64,000 bases of DNA from Trogon surrucura (Eukaryota; Chordata; Aves; Trogoniformes; Trogonidae), in assembly GCA_020746105.1 (NCBI GenBank), contig CM036639.1, forward strand, positions 4,231,501 to 4,295,500, written 5' to 3'. Below are positions 1 to 12,370 of the stretch, one piece after another (position 1 is the stretch's first letter; each line of letters opens with the position of its first letter). Under the pieces are notes generated by a model that saw only the letters and a program-made list of their open reading frames with translations, made no database searches and was not told the origin of the DNA. A program made the translations under genes and the position numbers.

Positions 1-91
1 CGTGGCAAATGACTTCTCCTTGCGCTCCTCAGCTTCTGTCCCTTCGGAGTGTGTCGGGTGGGGACGTACGTCAGGCTCTGGATTTGCTCAG

Positions 92-181
92 GACTGGTCC
101 TGCTCTGGCAGGGGGGTTGGACTGGATGATCTTTGAGATCCCTTCCAACCTCTAACATTCTGTGATTCTGTGATTCTGTGA
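92..181 (+). mobile_element. CR1 LINE fragment, 3' end
   Basis: This is the last 90 bases or so of a CR1 non-LTR retrotransposon in plus orientation. It carries TCCTGCTCTGGCAGG, GGTTGGACTGGATGATCT, CCCTTCCAACC and then three ATTCTGTG-type octamers, the usual CR1 3' terminus. The body upstream of about position 90 is missing, as expected for 5' truncation during target-primed reverse transcription. It belongs to the same broad group as the copies at 27915 and 63107, which share the CTGCTCTGGCAGG stretch. It is too short to code for anything. Confidence 0.9.
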
Positions 182-3112
182 CTTCTTTCCTGGGGCTTCC
201 AGTTCGCCCTGTTCATCTCTGCGCTCTTCTGCCAGCGTGATTGATCTCTGAAGTCGATACGATATCGCTTCTCCTCGGTGACTGGCGTGCTCCGATACAA
301 AAGTGTATGGACTGTGAAGCTGAACGGGCCAGCCATTGAGCTGGGAAAAAAAATAATGATTTTGATGTGAGTCGTGATTCTCTCCATTCAAGTAATTTTT
401 AAATTTAAGGCAGATGTTTATTTACAAGTCGCCTGTTCTTTATTTTCCGTCTTTTAGCTGAAAATTACTGGTGTGCAAGTGTGCTGTCGGGTGACAAATC
501 CTGGAGAGACTCGAGGAGGCAGTTGAAGAAACAAGGAGGTTTCCCTGCTAAGAGACTCTGGTTACGCAGACGCTGATAGTTTTCACACGAGGGGCTGCTT
601 GTGTCAGTGAAGTTACCAGCTGATGCCTGAGACTGAGAAATTTTACAGAACCTTGTCCTGATTCCAGTTCTCTCCTTCCAAGCTGTGCCTGCCACCCCCC
701 AGCCACAGCGGGGTGTGTCTGGGGCAGAGAAATGAGAGATTCTGAGTCAGGCTCAGCCCCATGACACGGAATGAGGAGATCTCAGGAATTAGATGAGGTT
801 GAGCTCATTCCTGAAATTTTTACGTGATTAATTTATTTGTGGTTGGAGCCTTGGAGATGCCCCACCTACCTGGTATCAGCTGCAGCATCAACCCCAAAGA
901 TACTCTCCTTTCTGAGGGTCTCAGCCCAAGACAGTTTGATGTGCAGTAGGGTCGAGTCCCTTCTCTGAAGTCTTAGTTACTGCCTGAAGCTGGAGGGAGG
1001 GTTTCCTTTGCAGACAAGCCTTGGGTCTGAGCCAGCCCAGCCATTCTGAACTCCTGTGATTAGTCAAAATATGAAGGTGAATTATTTTCTGACAAAAGGT
1101 GTAGGCAGACAGGATTTTTAAGGCTTCATTAGTCCAGACGCTGGCAGGGCTGGTCTCCTCGGCTCGGTGGCCTGGGCTTGTGACGGAGAGCAGATCCTGA
1201 TACGTATAATTAACAAGCGCTGAATAATGTGACAGATTGGAAAAACACTTCAATATGTGTTCCAGCAAGGGAGGTGACTGGCGTTTCTGTGTTACTCCCC
1301 TGCTAAGAAACTTCCCAAAAGGGATCTCAGCGGTGCTCGCTGACTAGCCCGAGGTGACGTGGGGCAAGTCGTCGTGCTCAGCGGAGGCCGGGCTATGGAT
1401 GGGGCTAAAACACCCAAGGTTTAGTGACATTGCCCGAGGTTGGTGTGGGGCTGGCAGCACCTGACCACATCCCAGCTGGGACTCCTTGTAAGTCAGGGTA
1501 CTCCTCTGACTCGCTCCGTGCCTCAGTTTACCCCTTTCCGGGGTCACCTTCCAGACTGAATTCACTACACACCTGCAAAATGCCAGGGCTGCCTTTTATC
1601 TGCTGGAGCCCTGCAGTCTGCACAGACTGGGAAAGATTTTCCCAGCCCCATGGCAATCTAATTGTGTCTGCAGAAATCCTCTGCCCCCGTCTCCTCTCCT
1701 TTCTCTCTGTCATTATCGATTTTTCCGTTTGATGGCAAGCTGGAGTTTTCCAGCGAGGCAGAGCCATCCTGTGTGCGTGCAGCACACCCGAACACAGCCT
1801 GAGCTGGGCACCGGGGAGGGGAAGAGCTGCTCCTTCCCTGCTACCCAGATTTCCTTCAATCCAAACCGGAGAGAAAAGGGCTTCCTGATACACAGGCTCC
1901 AAAGAAATCTCATTATCCAATAACCAAACTGGCTGGAAAACTGCCTTTGAATATTTTTTCCCCTTCGAAAATCTTTGGGTAAGATAGATTTTTCCTTCGG
2001 AAGATGTTTTCTGTAGGGCTTCATTGTAAATTCAATGGGAGTTTAAGAAAGAGGTTAATGTCTGATTTCTAGCCGGTGCTGATCCAGACTCTTGAGACCC
2101 ACTTGTCTTCCTGAGGTGGGCGTCAAAGGCAATGTTTGCTGAGAGATGCAGTGACACAAAAATGTAGAAGAAATTACTTGGTTCTACCTCCCGCTTTCCC
2201 CCAAACCGTTCATTTTCATCCCACCCATCTTGCCCCGGGCTGGTGTGAGTTCCGAGCAAACCGCATCCCCTTTTCCTGGCACAGCAGCGTTCTGGGGTCT
2301 GGCTCCATCCACCAGCTTGTGTTTTCCCCCTGCTCTGCTCCAGCCACCACGGGCTGCCTGGTGAAGAAAAAGAGATGATGGATCAGTGGAAACGAGCAGC
2401 ACGAGCCCCTCCGGTGCCGCGAGGAAGCGTCTGGGTCTGCTCAGAGCTCGCGCGTCCGGGAGAGACATGATCTAACTCTGTCTCGGTGGCAGGTGAGGGG
2501 GAAAGGAGCGCGAGGGGCCACGAGACCTTCGTGTCTGTCAGTCGTTGCCTTCGGCAGCGAAGGTAGTGAAAGCAAACATTAGCTTCTTGATGTGAGACTA
2601 GTTCTTGCTTCACACGCTCCTGTTGATGCCGTCAGGAGATGTGCTGTGGCAAGGCTTTCTCCGGCTCTGCAGTGCTGGGATGTGTTGTAAGCTGCTGAGC
2701 TCCTCCTCGCTGAGCCTCGGGAGCGGGCGGTTCTGCTTCTCACCACCTTCTGCCAGCGCCGTGGAGCCCCAGGGGCAGCACTGCAAGCGGCTGTGTCCCC
2801 TCCGTGCGCCCCGAGGACGGGGTCCTCTTGATGGCTGACGGTCTGCAACGCCGAAGGTGGGACTCACCAGACCAAGCGTGGTGAGCCGGCTGCTGCCATA
2901 CAAGGGCTCCCAGGTCCGGCTACAATTTTGCTCCTGACTCCCGCTGAAGACCCTGTCTTGGTGGGAATCACTCAGCAAAACCCTCCTGCTTGAAACCCTC
3001 ATCCTGTGCAAACCCAGCACCGCTCCCTGCCTTGTTGGTAAAAGCGAGAACTGGCTCTCCTTTCTGCCAACAGCGTCATAACGTGGCACAAAAAACCCAC
3101 AACTGAGCCTTT
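182..3112. other. Unique sequence, no gene recognised
   Basis: No repeat family or exon was recognised in these 2.9 kb. Several frames stay open by chance, the longest being 159 codons on the minus strand (3089-2610), without any domain or motif I know. Short stretches around 2390-2470 and 2700-2830 are CpG-rich but too short to call islands. AT-rich sequence lies at about 790-850 and 1195-1260. Confidence 0.6.
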
Positions 3113-3335
3113 CACAGAATCCTAGAATGGCCCAGGCTGGAAGGGACCTTAGAGATCATCTAATCCAACCTCCTGCCATGGACAGGGACACCTCTCAACT
3201 AGATCAGGTTGCTCAAGGTTCTATCCAACCTGGTCTTGAACACCTCCAGGGAGGGGGCAGCCACAACGTCTCTGGGCAATTTATTTCTAAGTCTTATTAC
3301 CCTTGTACTGAAGAATTTCGTTGTCTTTGCCTTGT
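3113..3335 (-). mobile_element. CR1 LINE fragment with end of ORF2
   Basis: This CR1 copy is in minus orientation, so its 3' end lies at 3113 (CACAGAATCCTAGAATGG on the plus strand). Read on the minus strand it gives the CR1 ORF2 C-terminal signature: a KFFST segment, RLRNKLPRDVV, then APSLEVFKTRLDRTLSNLI. The family normally reads NRLPREVV(E/D)APSLEVFKARLD, so the copy is moderately diverged. It is 5'-truncated near 3335. It belongs to a different subfamily from the copies at 53180 and 63107, because its 3' segment reads CCTGCCATGGACAGGG rather than CCTGCCAGAGCAGG. Confidence 0.92.
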
Positions 3336-6300
3336 CTTGGGCTCGGTGCATGGCTCCTCGGGGATTTTCAGGCTTTCGTGGCTGCTGAGGCTGGTCACAG
3401 CCGTCGTTCCAGTAGAAATGCAAACTTCGAAACACTCTGGAACAATTTATCTAATAGCCACCGGTGAGTCACTTATTTTCCTGAATATAACACAGTGCTG
3501 CACTTGTGCTTTTTAGGAAGGTTAATGCCATGGTCTAGCTAGCGAGGAAGGGCCCCTAATGATCCCGGCGTGGCAGGGAGATGTCTGTCCCTTCTCATCA
3601 CGTCGGCACAGAGGGTGACAACCGTGCTGATCTCCCTCTGATGTCAACGCAATGATGAAAACCCACAGCCAGCAGCGCCGGCGGTGCCTGCGGATGGGTG
3701 GCGATAATTGTGCTCGAGGACAGTGAGCGATGGAGACACTTAAACGCGGGGTCATCCAGGAAATTACAGCCCTGGGGTGTTTCTGAATGCTCCTCGCTGC
3801 TGAGGGAGAGAGAGCTGGCATCTCGTAAAACACACGAGGTTTCTTGGTGAAACGGCGCTTTGCTTCTGTCTGGATATTTGCAGGTTCTGAAGGAGAAAAG
3901 GGGAACAAGCAATTGCCACTGGCCCTGCGTGAGGAAGGGTTTGGGGACGCGGCTCTGAGCAGTGATGCCAGACTGAAAGGTTGTTTTCCTTGCTCAGTGA
4001 TGATCTCACAGTGTTACCTTGTGCAAGAGACTTGAGCTGATCCCTGGCTTGCAAAGCGTGGGTAGGGCAGGAGTGTGATGGGCTCCATGTCAGGAGGGGA
4101 GTCTCTGCTTTTCGCTTTGCTACCCGAGCTGTGCTCTGCCTGTTCACATCCTGCTGCCTGGCAGGCAGAGCTTCCACCGACTCCCTGCAGCCCGTGCGAC
4201 TTGGCAGAGGTGCTCCGCTCGCTGTGGACGTGCAAAACCAGCAGGGAGGCTTTTACTCCTCATTCGCCCCCAGAAATCCATCTCCTGCCTTTGCTGGAGC
4301 CGTTGTGAGGGAAGGCGGATCCCGTGGTGCCCAGCCCGGGGCCAACAGCTGCAGCCACCGCGGCTCTCCCGGGGCCACACTGATTTTCCACGGGGACGAC
4401 TGCACTTCCAACCTATTTGGTTTCAAGGCTGGGACTGGTTTTGCACCTAACCCTGGCGACGTGCCCTGCTCTGCCGTAAGAGCTCCTGGCTGAGCTCTGT
4501 TGCGGTCCAGGCGAGCTATTCCCCGCTCCTTGGGTGGGTCGGTGGCTGGTGCAGTTTCTAGTCAGCATCCCCAAGAAAATGCCATCCCTGCCAGGTCGTC
4601 CTGGCAGACACTTTCTAAGCAATCCCTCGTAGAGCTTGTTGGCAACTTTTCAGCCAACCCTTTTTTTTTCCTTTTTTCCTCAAACAGCAATACATGGTGC
4701 TTTGATGAGCGAGACCATTTTTAAAAAACTAGAAATAATGCTCTGTAAGTGGAGCTTTTGGGATTTGGATTGACCTTGTGGGTAGACAGCTACGGAGCGA
4801 GATGGCTTTGATGAGCAAGACCATTTTTTAAAAACCAGAAATAATTCTCTGTAAGTGGAGCTGGGGGTATTTGTTGACAGATGTGCTGCTGCAGAGGCAG
4901 GGCAAAGGATCGAGACTCTTCTCTGTCCTGGTGAAACAACCTGGCTCTCCTCGGGCAGGAGAACGGTTTTTATTTTGGAGCTAAAAAGTTCTGAAGGTCC
5001 CGTTTTCACATCAGGTGAAATAATGCCGCAAGAAATGGGTGAGAAATTCTAGCGAAGAGCAATGTTTGGTTAATAATTGAATAGCACCTTCGTGTTCACA
5101 CATCCTGGTTAGCAAGTAGGAGTAATGAGTAAACTTGTAAAAATCAAAACTGCGGGTTGTTTTGCGACACAATAATTAAAAAAAGAAGAGTCAAACAGTT
5201 GGTTAATTTATATGCAATGAATAAATGAATCAGTTCTATTTTCTCCCGTGGAATAAAAGCAAACAAGAGAAAGCCGCCGTAGCTGCGCGCAGAGCTTTGT
5301 TTTCAAACCTCAGCTGCTACAAACCAGAAAATATTTGCAGTGGGGAGAATAGTTTGAGAAATTAAATTGGAGTGGGAGGGAGAGTCTGCGGTGCTGCCGT
5401 TTCCCTGATATTAGCAAAGCCCGTCGGTACCTGGAGAGGAAATTATTGCTTCATCATCTCCTACAACACTTCTAATGTGCCCGCGGGGAAAGGGGAATAT
5501 GAGCTACCAAATCAACCGTCGTAACCAGCAATGGGGCAGGGGGGGAGGATTATCAGCTCTGTGTCCAATTTGAGTTAAACATCCGAGTGATTTGTTGGGA
5601 AGGATGGTCTTGGCTGGTCTGTCCTGCTCCAGGGATGTCGTGGCCACTGCCGCCGGCCACCTCCCTGCGGGCACGGGTGCCTCGGGGAGCCCCCAGGGGG
5701 ATTCGTGTAGGAATGGGAACGATGCCACCAGGTTCGCAGTAGCTTTTGTGGCATCGACACCTTGCAGCCTGGGAGTGCTTGCTTTTGGACCCAAGACCCT
5801 CCGCTGATACAGTCCTCACCTCCTGAAAGCAAGTATTTAATTCCTAGTTAGAGGATTTGTTAGAAGTCCCAGCCTGGGCTCCCCAGGTTGTGCCCACGGG
5901 AGGTTTGTGCTGCTCGGGCGTCACTTTTCCCACCGTTTGCTCAGGTGTGTTTTCGCAGTGCGCACGCTCTCCCGTTTCAATCCCAGCAAGGCCAGTATCC
6001 TCCTGACAATCAGTGAACTGGACCCATCATGTGGCTACTGCGTGATGCACTTGGCAGCTTGCTGACTCACCCGAGGGATGTGCAGGTGCCGGTGCCATGA
6101 GCTCCTTGCACAGGAGCTGAACAAAACTGCCTGAGGACATGGGAAAGGTGGTGATGGGAGGGTGGCAGATTCCAGGCTGTCAAGCATCTCTCTTGGTCAA
6201 CCACAGAGAACCGCGTTTTCATCCCCTCCTTGAGCGCTGCTGTGCCACGAAACAGAGAATCTGAAGTTACAGATGTGGTGCCCGTCCTGTTTTGTGCCTC

Positions 6301-7939
6301 CTCCCTGCGCCTGCACGGGCTGTCGAGATGTTCCCAGTTACTCTCGTCCCGCTGCATGGCCGTGTTGACCGGTTTGGCAAATTCTTTCTTCTCCCTGATA
6401 TGTTTTCTGTGAAGCGGGAGCAGATTGTGATAACAACAGGCAGCAGACCTGACAGCTATCGCGGCTCTCTAGTTTTGTCCGGTGAAAAGAGCAGTAATTG
6501 CTCATCTCAGCCAGCAGACTGACAAACCTGAACGCTTTCTCGCCTTAAAAAACTCTGTCGTGAAAAGGAGAGGCATTAAGGGTTATTGCTCATAATGAAG
6601 CCTTAATGCTCTGCTTTTTCCTGCTTGTGCGTGTTTCTGTTCTTCCCTGTCTTTAATCGAAGGTTACGGTTCGTAACGGTGCGTTTTGCCTCGGCGCTGA
6701 GTGGGTCAAAGCCTCCGAATGCAACAGGCTTGGACTTTGTCTTGGAGCAGGGTCCTTGGAGCAGCCCCCTGCGCTCTCAACCCTCAAATACAGATGGGCT
6801 GGAGCCTTTGGCCCCTGGCCTGGAGGTCTTCTCCGTGCCCCGTGAGAGCTGCCCAGTTTTCTCCTCTCTAAGACCCCCTCCCACCTGGCGCTCCGGCCCT
6901 TCTCCTTTCGAGATGTCCCATTCCCAGCCCTGCCCCGGCGAGGCTGTGGGTGAACATGCAGTTTCCACAGAGCGTCCTTCTCCAAAGAAAACCATTTTGT
7001 CAAAACCCAAAGGGCCATCCTACAAGTCATCTGGGTTTGCTCGGCTCCCTCAGCTCTCTCGCAGCCCCAGCGGAGTCCTCCACGCCCGGCCATGCACGTC
7101 CCCTTCTTCTTTGCTGCAGCACACGCACCTGCAGCTGTCTTTCTGCAGCTGAAAGTGTGGCACGTTGGCTGAGCAGCTTTACTTGCAACGGCAGAGGAAT
7201 CCTCCTCTTTTTTTGTCCTATATTCCCCATATTTTCTCCTTTTCTTGTGCCCCAAATTCCCGTTCTTGCCTCTCGTGAAGGGGCAGCGAGGTGGAGCTGT
7301 GGGGATGGGAGAGGCACGCGGAAGTGCAGGAGCGTTCAAGGGCTCCAGCGTAGGAGAAGATGCTCCAGGCATGCAAGACTAATTAAAATGAACGAGAATT
7401 ACTTTTATCTCGTTAAACAATTGTGTGATTGCGTTTTAATTAAAATAATTTTAAGACTTCTCTTTTTTTTTGTAATTTTGCTAATGTATATACTCATGCA
7501 CTTATCAATAACAGGCAAAGGACTAGAATGACTGTTCTTTCCCCTAAAAGGCTTTTAGTGGCAGTAAATTAAGATATCTGTATATATGTAAGGATTATGG
7601 GTGTACAAACAGCACTGAGTTATAGAATGCTCTGTCTCGGCGAGTTTGTGGGGGTTTTTTTCCTAGTTTTTTGATGTTGTAAAGACATTCTTGCATGTAA
7701 AGCTCTTTACAGCTCATAGAAACCTGTACTGAAAAATAATTGAAAGCCTTGATCCGTTGAGGGAAAGCACTGTGTTTCCTGGATGCTCCTTGCACATATC
7801 CTGACTCTTTGCGGGAGTTTCTGTGCCCTCTGTGGAGACTGAGTTACCCCTGGTTGGGGTAGGAGTAGATGCGTGTATGAGATCTGGAGTTTGGGGTGGA
7901 AGGAGTCGTTGAAGAAGGGAAACTAGTGGAGAAGTAAGA
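3336..7939. other. Unique sequence, no gene recognised
   Basis: No transposon or exon was recognised. The stretch holds the 58-bp direct duplication at 4699-4862. An AT-rich, CpG-poor segment with several TAAT motifs lies at about 5050-5260, and another at 7380-7520. Around 6650-7370 the sequence is GC-rich and three overlapping frames stay open: 239 codons on minus (7372-6653) and 175 and 193 codons on plus. None contains a recognisable domain, and open frames on both strands of a GC-rich segment point to base composition rather than a gene. Confidence 0.55.
4699..4862 (+). repeat. Direct duplication, two 58-bp copies 106 bp apart
   Basis: Bases 4699-4756 and 4805-4862 are near-identical. 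Both begin GCTTTGATGAGC, carry GAAATAAT in the middle and end CTCTGTAAGTGGAGCT. By eye there are about four mismatches. The 48 bp between them (4757-4804) show only weak similarity to the sequence after the second copy, so the duplicated unit may have been 106 bp with faster decay of the spacer. It resembles no known family; a local tandem duplication is the simplest reading. Confidence 0.85.
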
Positions 7940-8147
7940 GTGGAGGAAGTAAAGAGGGTGGTGAGACGCTGGAACAAGTTGCCCAGGGAGGTTCTGGATG
8001 CTCCATCCCTGAAAGTGTTCAAGGCCAGGTTGGGTGGAGCACTGAGCAACCTGATCTGGTGGTAGCTGTCCCTGCTGTGGCGGGGGGGTTGGAACTAGAT
8101 GATCTCTGAGCTCCCATCCAGCCCAAACCGTTCTACGATTCCATGAT
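7940..8147 (+). mobile_element. CR1 LINE fragment, 3' end
   Basis: This plus-oriented CR1 piece runs from the end of ORF2 to the 3' terminus. Visible landmarks in order are GTGGTGAGACGCTGGAACAAG, TTGCCCAGGGAGGTTCTGG, TGCTCCATCCCTGAAAGTG, TTCAAGGCCAGGTTGG, then GGTTGGAACTAGATGATCT and the degraded octamers TTCTACGATTCCATGA. The CR1 protein frame here is broken by substitutions. The 5' limit is uncertain by about 30 bases because the match fades gradually. Confidence 0.9.
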
Positions 8148-8247
8148 AAGCCAAATTTCCCGCTGGCGGTGGATAAAAAGTCACCTATGTTAAGGCTGAG
8201 GAGAAGAGAGGAGGTACCTTCATCTGCTCAGCTCCAGAGGAACCCCT

Positions 8248-8335
8248 TAAGGTTGGAAAAGACCCCCAAGATCATCCTGTCAACCTGGCCTGGGGGCTTC
8301 CACAACTTCCCTGGGCAACCTGGCCCAACCCGGTA
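8248..8335 (-). mobile_element. CR1 LINE fragment with internal deletion
   Basis: The plus strand reads GGTTGGAAAAGACCCCCAAG, ATCATCCTGTCAACC, which is the reverse of a CR1 3' end. It then jumps to GGCTTCCACAACTTCCCTGG, GCAACCTGG, which in complete copies lies roughly 70-80 bp further inside the element. The intervening piece is missing, so this is an internally deleted copy or two joined fragments. The terminal octamers are also absent. It lies 100 bp after the plus-oriented CR1 at 7940 but in the opposite direction, so it is a separate insertion. Confidence 0.75.
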
Positions 8336-11300
8336 GCTTTGTCTCGACAGGTCCGAGCTGAATAAAGCGAACACTCCTGTTTTGATGCTGGTGGCTGATG
8401 CTGCCTTTAAAGAACTCGAGAACTATCTGGAAATGTCGTAGGATGCACGTGGAGCTTATCGCTAGCACGCGTAGTTTGGCGCAATTATTTTGCTCATTAC
8501 ACATGCAATTAAATCAGTTTGAAATTACCTTACTTAAATAATAAAAAAAGCGCGACCAGAGAGAGCAGGATGTGACTGGATCAGATTTAGAAATCCAAAA
8601 TTATTCTGCTGAAAAGGAACTAGAATTTTAACCCAGAAATGATCTGAGAGGTTTGAAGCAGTAAATTCCAACGCTCTGGGTTTATTTGTAGGTCGGAATG
8701 AAAACTCTGTGATGTGCTTATTTATTTCTTTGGTGGTTGTCGTTGCTTACAAAATAGAAACTTTTTTTTTTCCCCTCTACCCCAAAGGAAACCCTGAGCT
8801 TGAAATAAGATCATTTCTGTAAATAAAGCTGTAGGACTTCAGCCGGTCACACATGTGACATCGCGTATTTGTATCAAACCTGGTGATCGTCGCAACGAAA
8901 CCTCTCCGGGACGAAAAACCACTGAGATTTCTTCCAGCAGCCGATATTACCGTCCTCATTCTGCTGGCTGAGCCGCTCCGGCGCGAAACAAAAACGTTTG
9001 TCTCCCCTGGGACACGTTTCTTGGCGTGTCCTTGTGTGATCCGCGGAGCCGTATGTGTAATAAGAAAGATGAAAAGAAAGCAGAAGCAATAAGCAGAGGT
9101 GATAAATGGCGCTGAGAGGAAGGACTTCTCCAGGTGTTGGTGGTTTCGGAGCAAGGCAGGCAGCATCGCAAAGGGTTGGAGCTGGTCGGGAGGAGGAAGT
9201 ACTCAGGATGGCTAAGAATTTTAAGGCAGATTCAAAGCTAACTGGGAGTGGTGGGTGTGGGGATTGGGTGTGTACCAGAACAGCTTTCTCCTTTGCTGAA
9301 AACGCGTGCTTTCCTGAAAAATATAGAAACCCTTTTCTCTCTGTGACCTGCTCTAGTGAAACTTAACCCCCATAATTCCATTCTAGAGATATTATTTTGG
9401 GTAGTGAAAGAAGGATTATAACATAGGTGATGCTTGGGCATCGTTACAGCCTCTCCAGGCATATTTCTCTGTCACACACACCCGTGTTCGTCCCTGTCAT
9501 CTCTGTTGGTTGTTGGCAGGAGCAGCTCAGCCAAGGGTGGTGCCTGGCCCTGGCTCCCAGCCCATCTTAGCAGGACATTTGAAAAAAAAAAGATGTTCAG
9601 ACTCATCCAGCTGGCCAGATCTCTGAGATGTGGGGGCTGAACAGAAAACCATCCAGGTGTGGGAACACCTGGAAGAGCCGGATCCTTGCCAGCATTCCCA
9701 GGTCCGTACCCAGCTCTTCGCCCGGAAGATTAGAGGAGAAATAACGCTTCACGCTTTTAAAAGAAGTGAAGGGTGTGAGCGCACACAAGGAAAGGCCCCT
9801 CTGCTCCCGGACGCTGCGTATCCTGGCCCTGTGGGACTCTGCTCCAGGTGGGACCCAGGTAACTCCTGACCAGAGTGAACTTGTTGTATGACTTGAACTG
9901 TGGAGAAGTAGCGCTCCACCCGCATCATCCCGTGAACACGGAGTTCGTTCAGAAGTAAAGCAAAAGGGCAGGAGAATGAGTGATCTCATTTGGACCAGGA
10001 GAGTTTGAAGGGTTTCAAAGCCAATTTCACTAAATTGCCATCTCCTGTGTCCGTGTAATTTCAGTTCTGGTTCTTCGTCACTTCTTTTCTTTACCATGGT
10101 GCTTTGTCTGTGGCTCTTGATGAGATTTGGGAAAGAAAGGGTTTTTACTGCTGGGGGTACGATACACGCTGGGACAAATGAACCCAGGAGACGCAGAAAT
10201 GAAACGACTCTGCCTTTGGATCTTCTCTCTCTGGGCTCAAGCAGGTTTCTTCAGCGTATCAGTGACTTTCCTGGAATGGGGCTACAGCAGCAAAGGGTCT
10301 GTTGTTTCCCTCACAAGTCCCACCACCCAGATGGAGTGTCGCACCTGAGAGCATCAACAAAGAGGGAGCGGCAGGAGGTGGTGGGGCGTGGATTGTGGAG
10401 TATTATTAGGTTGCTGTTACTTGTGTCGCTTCTGTAGCTGTGGCAGCTGGGGGCTTTAATTACAGAGATTAAAGGGAAAAAAAAAGCCCTTGTAGCCGCT
10501 CGTCAAATGCTACATAAAATAAGCAAACTGGCATCGTGCCTGGGAAACCGTCTGAGCAGGGCTGCACCGGCAAATGTGAGCAGGGGATGGCAAAGTCGGG
10601 AGCCCTTCGGCTGAGGAAGACTGCGGTACCAACTTGAGCTTCAGCAGTGGACGGAAAACCGAGAGATGGGAGAAAATCGAGGCCGAAGGCGAAGAGAGCG
10701 CTGAGCCGAGCTCAGGCTGATGATAGCACCTGGTTCCCCCTCCTGCAGCCGGCCCAGGAGCTGGAGCCTGGAGAGGTTCTGAGAAGAGGCTGGGAGAGAC
10801 GCGGGGCAGCCGCCGTGCACTTGGCTGGCAGGAGACCCACCCTCAGCTCCGCATCCAGAAGTGGAGCTGCTGAGGAAGAGCCCCTTTACTTTCAGGCAAA
10901 CGGGGCGTTTGCTCCCATCGCTGCCGCTGGGACCCCCTCGCTGTGGGCAGCCCCTGGCGTCCCCTTCTTTGGGCAGGGCTGGGGAGTGGCCAGAGCTCCA
11001 GGACACATCTCCCGCTCTGGACAGGAGCCTGTTTCTGCCATTCTAAGAAGAAAGGGAGGACAAAGAAAGAATCAATTTGTCAAAAACCTCTTAATGAGCT
11101 GTTGAAGACAGCTCAGCCAGGGTACTGATGACCTCCCGGGTTAATTAACCTGCAGCAAAACCTGATGTCTTTTTTTTTCCTACTCCCTGTCTGACTTTCT
11201 TCTTACAGCCGGCCAAGCTCTCCTCTAGTCTGGGTGTCGAGCTGCTCCTTGTGTGACACCTTCAGGTGCTTTTCTGCCTTCCTCATCCTCTGCCAGCAGA

Positions 11301-12370
11301 TCAGGCGCTGGACGGCGGTGCCGGAAGCCAACACCCCTCCCAGCTAGCTTCGTGCTTCATTTTTCATTACGAGGTGATTGCATGTGGCAGGAGCTCTCTG
11401 CCTCCCAGCCTGCTGCCGTCCTGTCTCTCAGAACTGCCATCCCAGCCCCTGATGCTGCCAGAAAGGTGCCTTCAGTGCCCAGGCTCTCCACAGGACGGTG
11501 CCGTGCGGGACGGTGACAGAGAGGAGCACACAGACCCCCAGGACAGGAAAGCTGGTGGCCTCGATGATCTGGTGACATTTCAGCTCCTTGTCGGAAGCCG
11601 AGGAAAGGCTCAAGCACAGGATCTGCAGGTGGTTCTTCCCCGTTATGGACAGATTTAGGTTCTTTTCATCCCACCTCTGAGAAAGCAGGCATGGTAACAG
11701 AGAGCAGAGCCGTGGGGTTGAGGCAGGGTGGGAGGAGTCGGGTTCCTGAGGGCCCTCGGGGGGCAGGCAGTGGGGTTTGAGCCTCTCTGGGGGTTCCTCT
11801 GGCTCAGATGGGCTCCACGGGAGAGCTCATCGCTTCCAAACGCCCCAAAATGACTTTTTCCGTCGGAGGAGGCTGCATTATCTGAGTGAATCTCACCTGA
11901 GGGTGACACCTCTTTGCCAGGGACAGAGACTCTGCTATTTTTAAGCTGCAAGTGTGAACGGAAATGGAGAAGAACATGTTCTGCAAAGAGGAGCAGAGTT
12001 GCACCAACTACTTGCTGTTGACAATTTATCTAGCGGCTTCCTCCTCCGCCTCCTCTGTTGCATTGACTGAAAGTTTTCCAGTGCCCAGGAATTTGTTTCT
12101 CCTTCATGCCTAGTTGACGTACTCCAGCTGATATCTTATGTTTGCACAGATAGACCGTGCCTAATCAGCTCTGCTTAATCAGAGAAAGAGCAAGTTAAAT
12201 GGTCGGGAACAAGGTGGATTAATTGTTCGGAGCAGACGCCGCGTCCTTTTTTCTCCGGTGGCAATCACACTCATGGATCTTTCGGTAAAAGGACGTGGCC
12301 AGGTTGGAAAAGGAGAAAAGCTCTGCTCCTGGAATGGGAATGAGGCTGCAGATGCTTCATCTGGAAAGGG
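8336..12370. other. Unique sequence, no gene recognised
   Basis: This is the start of a 15.5-kb interval without recognisable CR1. There is AT-rich sequence at 8460-8560 with TACACATGCAATTAAATC. A long pyrimidine tract at 11169-11206 ending in TTACAG resembles a splice acceptor. The segment 10640-11110 is GC-rich and open on both strands (152 codons on plus, 121 on minus) without any known domain. No exon can be supported. Confidence 0.5.

Noticed and set aside
3199-3435. A 78-codon minus frame as an independent gene
   Set aside because: Its second half is the CR1 ORF2 tail and the first half is unrelated flank. It is part of the transposon entry.
6653-7372. A 239-codon minus-strand frame
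   Set aside because: GC-rich segment open on both strands at once, with no known domain. Typical of stop-poor composition.
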